A stretch of 5,125 nt of DNA from Tessaracoccus flavescens (GTDB taxonomy: Bacteria > Actinomycetota > Actinomycetes > Propionibacteriales > Propionibacteriaceae): assembly GCA_020741375.1 (NCBI GenBank), contig DYZF01000139.1:1-5125 (forward strand), written 5' to 3'. This document shows positions 1 through 5,125 of the stretch, piece after piece. The number at the start of each line of letters is the position of its first letter. The stretch's first letter is position 1. Below the pieces are notes generated by a model. That model was not told the DNA's origin. It worked only from the letters and a program-made list of their open reading frames with translations, and did not search any database. A program made the translations under genes and the position numbers.

Positions 1-1172
<1,172 letters not shown>

Positions 1173-1195
1173 TTTCTCGATAGGCCGATAGAGAT

Positions 1196-3842
<2,647 letters not shown>

Positions 3843-3850
<8 letters not shown>

Positions 3851-4622
3851 GGACTCACCGCGCTGGCCGGGCACCCAGGGTGGCCCTGGCCTCGACTTCT
3901 CGCCTTACCGGAAGCCGGAGCCCGAGGGCGACGCTGCCGAGGTGAAGGCAGAGGATGAGAGCGCTGCTGAGCAGACGGTGATCGCTTCACCGGCAACTCC
4001 CGCGTCGCCAGCCTCGCCGTCTGAGGCTCGCACTCGCTCCGATGCCCACTCCCGCGCCGCCGACACCGCCCGTGCTTGGGCGTCGACGCCCGTCGGTGGC
4101 ACCCCCGTGGTTCCCGCTCGTGCGGCCGGTGTTTCTGAGTCCGCGGGCGAATCCGCAACGGCCCCTGGGTTGAAGACCGAGATCATCGACGTCACCGCGA
4201 ACAAGGAGGGCGACGGCGACGCCGTCGTCACACCTGCGAAGCGTCGGGCCGCGCGCCGCACGCGCAAGGCTCGGCTGCGTCTGTCGCGCATCGATCCGTG
4301 GTCGGTGATGAAGACGACCTTCCTGTTCGCCATCGCCATCGGTGTGATGATGTGCGCCATCGTGTTCGTTCTGTGGTCGGTTTTGGCCGGCTCCGGTGCG
4401 CTGGAATCGGCGAACCAGCTGATCAACCAGGTCGTCGGCGACGCGAACAACCAGTTCGACATCACGACGTACCTCGACATCCGCCGCGTCATGGGCTTCA
4501 CCATGATGATCGCGTTCGTCGACGTGCTGATCCTGACCGCGGTCGCGACCTTGTTCGCGTTCCTGTACAACCTCTCGGCGGTCGTCCTCGGCGGCCTTGA
4601 GGTGACGCTGGCTGAAGACTGA
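3843..4622 (+). CDS. DUF3566 family two-helix membrane protein (Rv0007-like)
   Basis: This 259-aa protein belongs to the actinobacterial DUF3566 family, whose M. tuberculosis member Rv0007 also follows gyrA. The first 130 or so residues look disordered: acidic and Pro/Ala/Ser-rich, with an [13 protein letters not shown] run near residues 48-60. A basic patch ([14 protein letters not shown], about 133-146) precedes the family motif [11 protein letters not shown] (147-157). Transmembrane helix 1 spans about 160-182. A 34-residue loop with Asn, Gln and Asp residues follows, then helix 2 at about 217-242 and a short acidic tail ending EVTLAED. By the positive-inside rule both ends face the cytoplasm and the loop is outside; this is inferred. 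ATG 3843 has a strong ribosome site and overlaps the gyrA stop by 8 bases. The molecular function is unknown. Its place in the gyrase operon may reflect expression level rather than a role in supercoiling. Family assignment is from motif recognition, not a search. Confidence 0.92.
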
Positions 4623-4634
4623 TCGACGCGTGGT

Positions 4635-4659
4635 GGCCCCGGTTTTACACTCCGGGGCC
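4635..4659 (+). terminator. GC-rich hairpin after the DUF3566 gene, possible terminator of the gyr operon
   Basis: GGCCCCGG (4635-4642) and CCGGGGCC (4652-4659) form a perfect 8-bp stem around a 9-base loop, 12 bases after the DUF3566 stop. No U-tract follows directly; the next T-rich run is at 4673-4680. It may be a U-less hairpin of the kind proposed in actinobacteria, or an RNA-stabilising or processing structure. Its loop contains the -35-like box of the tRNA promoter. The pairing is certain; the terminator function is inferred. Confidence 0.45.
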
Positions 4660-4673
4660 TGCTGCGATACAGT
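4644..4673 (+). promoter_or_regulatory. Predicted sigma-A-type promoter of tRNA-Ile
   Basis: TTTACA (4644-4649, 5 of 6 matches to TTGACA) and TACAGT (4668-4673, 4 of 6 matches to TATAAT) are separated by 18 bases. Transcription would start near 4680, leaving a leader of only about 8 bases before the tRNA 5' end at 4688, which is typical of tRNA genes. The boxes overlap the upstream hairpin. This is a sequence-only prediction. Confidence 0.55.
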
Positions 4674-4687
4674 TTCTCTTCGGTAAC

Positions 4688-4764
4688 GGGCCTATAGCTC
4701 AGGCGGTTAGAGCGCATCCCTGATAAGGATGAGGTCGCTGGTTCAAGTCCAGCTAGGCCCACCA
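4688..4764 (+). tRNA. tRNA-Ile (anticodon GAT)
   Basis: This 77-base gene folds into a standard cloverleaf with no mismatches. The acceptor stem is GGGCCTA with TAGGCCC, the D stem GCTC with GAGC, the anticodon stem CATCC with GGATG, and the T stem GCTGG with CCAGC, with T-loop TTCAAGT. The anticodon loop CTGATAA places GAT at 4722-4724, so the tRNA reads ATC and ATT. The variable loop is AGGTC and the discriminator base is A4761. The terminal CCA is encoded (4762-4764). It follows the gyrB-gyrA-DUF3566 block as in mycobacteria. In M. tuberculosis a tRNA-Ala follows; here a terminator comes 3 bases later instead, so this appears to be a single-tRNA unit. Confidence 0.98.
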
Positions 4765-4767
4765 ATG

Positions 4768-4798
4768 AACCCCTAGTTGACTAGGGGTTTTGATTTTT
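4768..4798 (+). terminator. Rho-independent terminator of tRNA-Ile
   Basis: AACCCCTAG (4768-4776) and CTAGGGGTT (4781-4789) form a perfect 9-bp stem closed by a TTGA tetraloop. The T-rich tract TTTTGATTTTT (4788-4798) follows. It begins 3 bases after the tRNA CCA end, so it should end the tRNA transcript cleanly. Confidence 0.93.
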
Positions 4799-5008
4799 CC
4801 CCCCGAAACCCTGACAAATTCCGTTGGTCCACGGTCGCCAGAATCCCCCATTGGGAGCCCTCGAGCGCCGCATTTTCGCAACACGCAAGATGGTCGAGCA
4901 GGCGTTCACCTCACCCAGTGGCGACCAGTGGTTGGCCTGCGAGTCGCCCCAAATCGAAATAGTTTCGGAATCAAATGAATTCGGCGCGAGCGGTGCGACG
5001 CTGCTGCA
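4799..5008. other. Intergenic spacer with AT-rich patch, likely upstream region of the secreted-protein gene
   Basis: This 210-base stretch separates the tRNA terminator from ATG 5009. It is about 60% GC overall, but 4951-4980 is only about 27% GC (8 of 30), a sharp dip ending 28 bases before the ATG. That is where a promoter would be expected. I see no convincing -35/-10 pair; TCAAAT at 4971-4976 is the best -10 candidate. Two CCAGTGG copies (4915-4921, 4925-4931) and the inverted pair GGCGAC/GTCGCC (4920-4925, 4943-4948) lie upstream of the patch. No copy of the tRNA 3' end is present. Confidence 0.6.
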
Positions 5009-5012
5009 ATGA
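4824..5012 (+). CDS. Possible small hypothetical protein (62 aa), doubtful
   Basis: An open frame from TTG 4824 ends at TGA 5010-5012, overlapping the next start as ATGA. By my count its codons have GC of about 62%, 49% and 69% at positions 1, 2 and 3, the order expected of coding DNA in a high-GC genome. Against it, there is no Shine-Dalgarno before TTG 4824, TTG 4851 or ATG 4890. The first start also lies only 25 bases after a terminator, leaving no room for a normal promoter. The product has no recognisable motif or membrane segment. It could be a real small gene coupled to the secreted protein, a decayed gene remnant, or chance. Confidence 0.2.
   Translation: MVHGRQNPPLGALERRIFATRKMVEQAFTSPSGDQWLACESPQIEIVSESNEFGASGATLLQ
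4955..4967. repeat. Short inverted repeat CGAAA-TAG-TTTCG, possible operator
   Basis: Perfect 5-bp arms around a 3-base centre sit inside the AT-rich patch, about 41 bases before ATG 5009. The location suits a regulator-binding site for the secreted-protein gene. Such short palindromes also occur by chance, and I do not assign a regulator. Confidence 0.25.
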
Positions 5013-5125
5013 ATACATTGAAGAAAGCCACTTTGGTGGCATCAACGATCCTCGCCCTCGCCTTGTCCACTGTGGTGCCGGCGTCAGCGGAGACGACTGT
5101 AGATCCATCGCTTCGCGAACTTGCC
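5009..5125 (+). CDS. Secreted protein, N-terminal fragment (runs off window end)
   Basis: Thirty-nine codons are visible. The N-terminus is a clear Sec signal peptide: a basic MNTLKK n-region, a hydrophobic core at about residues 7-23, and a Pro24-Ala-Ser-Ala27 cleavage site before Glu28. It has no lipobox cysteine and no twin arginine, so signal peptidase I export by the Sec route is expected. The visible mature part (ETTVDPSLRELA) is too short to name a family. ATG 5009 is the only start available after the in-frame TGA at 4976-4978 and places the signal peptide exactly at the N-terminus. No Shine-Dalgarno is evident. About 60% of codons end in G or C, clearly fewer than in gyrA by eye. That may reflect the Lys- and Thr-rich signal region or a less biased gene. 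Confidence 0.85.
   Translation, partial: MNTLKKATLVASTILALALSTVVPASAETTVDPSLRELA

Noticed and set aside
3905..4765. A 286-codon minus-strand frame beginning MVGLAGLEPATSSLSGMRSN
   Set aside because: The start is the antisense translation of tRNA-Ile, a peptide that recurs in databases as a mis-annotation. The remainder is antisense to the DUF3566 gene.
4777..4962. A 61-codon plus-strand frame
   Set aside because: It starts with TTG inside the loop of the tRNA terminator, has no ribosome site, and gives a Ser/Arg/Pro-rich product typical of a wrong frame.
5063..5071. TTGTCCACT, an 8-of-9 match to an actinobacterial DnaA box
   Set aside because: It is a single copy inside the signal-peptide codons for Leu-Ser-Thr, with no cluster around it. 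Chance is the simplest explanation.
4741..5125. Integration site for a mobile element at the tRNA-Ile 3' end
   Set aside because: tRNA genes are common attachment sites, but no second copy of the tRNA 3' end and no integrase-like frame is present downstream in the window.

Overview
The window is an ordinary chromosomal housekeeping segment of a high-GC Gram-positive bacterium (Actinomycetota). Four things point there: the short actinobacterial-type GyrB C-terminus, GyrA wording such as the [12 protein letters not shown] and [14 protein letters not shown] stretches, a DUF3566 membrane protein directly behind gyrA, and a tRNA-Ile(GAT) behind that. The order gyrB-gyrA-DUF3566-tRNA-Ile matches the origin-proximal layout known from Mycobacterium and its relatives. 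The flavour of GyrA and the compact gyrA-DUF3566 overlap suggest the Propionibacteriales, but that is an impression, not a computed result.

Layout, all on the + strand. Positions 1-1172 hold the C-terminal 389 residues of DNA gyrase subunit B; the gene starts upstream of the window. Positions 1196-3850 hold complete gyrA (884 aa), 23 bases downstream. Its end overlaps by 8 bases the start of a 259-aa two-helix DUF3566 membrane protein (3843-4622), whose strong Shine-Dalgarno lies inside gyrA. The spacer at 4623-4687 carries a perfect GC-rich hairpin and a good promoter-like pair of boxes leading to tRNA-Ile(GAT) at 4688-4764. A textbook intrinsic terminator follows at 4768-4798. A 210-base spacer (4799-5008) with an AT-rich patch leads to the start of a secreted-protein gene (ATG 5009) that runs off the window end.

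GyrB and GyrA form the A2B2 gyrase that introduces negative supercoils. The window shows the GyrB TOPRIM metal residues, the GyrA catalytic tyrosine (Tyr146) and a six-bladed GyrA C-terminal domain with the GyrA box. The DUF3566 protein is probably co-translated with GyrA, but its function is not known from sequence. The tRNA appears to be its own short transcription unit.

I found no mobile element, CRISPR array, prophage attachment duplication or evident new system. The points most worth checking are the glycine at the GyrA quinolone-contact position, a second GyrA-box-like motif in blade 5, the tRNA promoter interleaved with a hairpin, and a small coding-like ORF overlapping the start of the secreted-protein gene.
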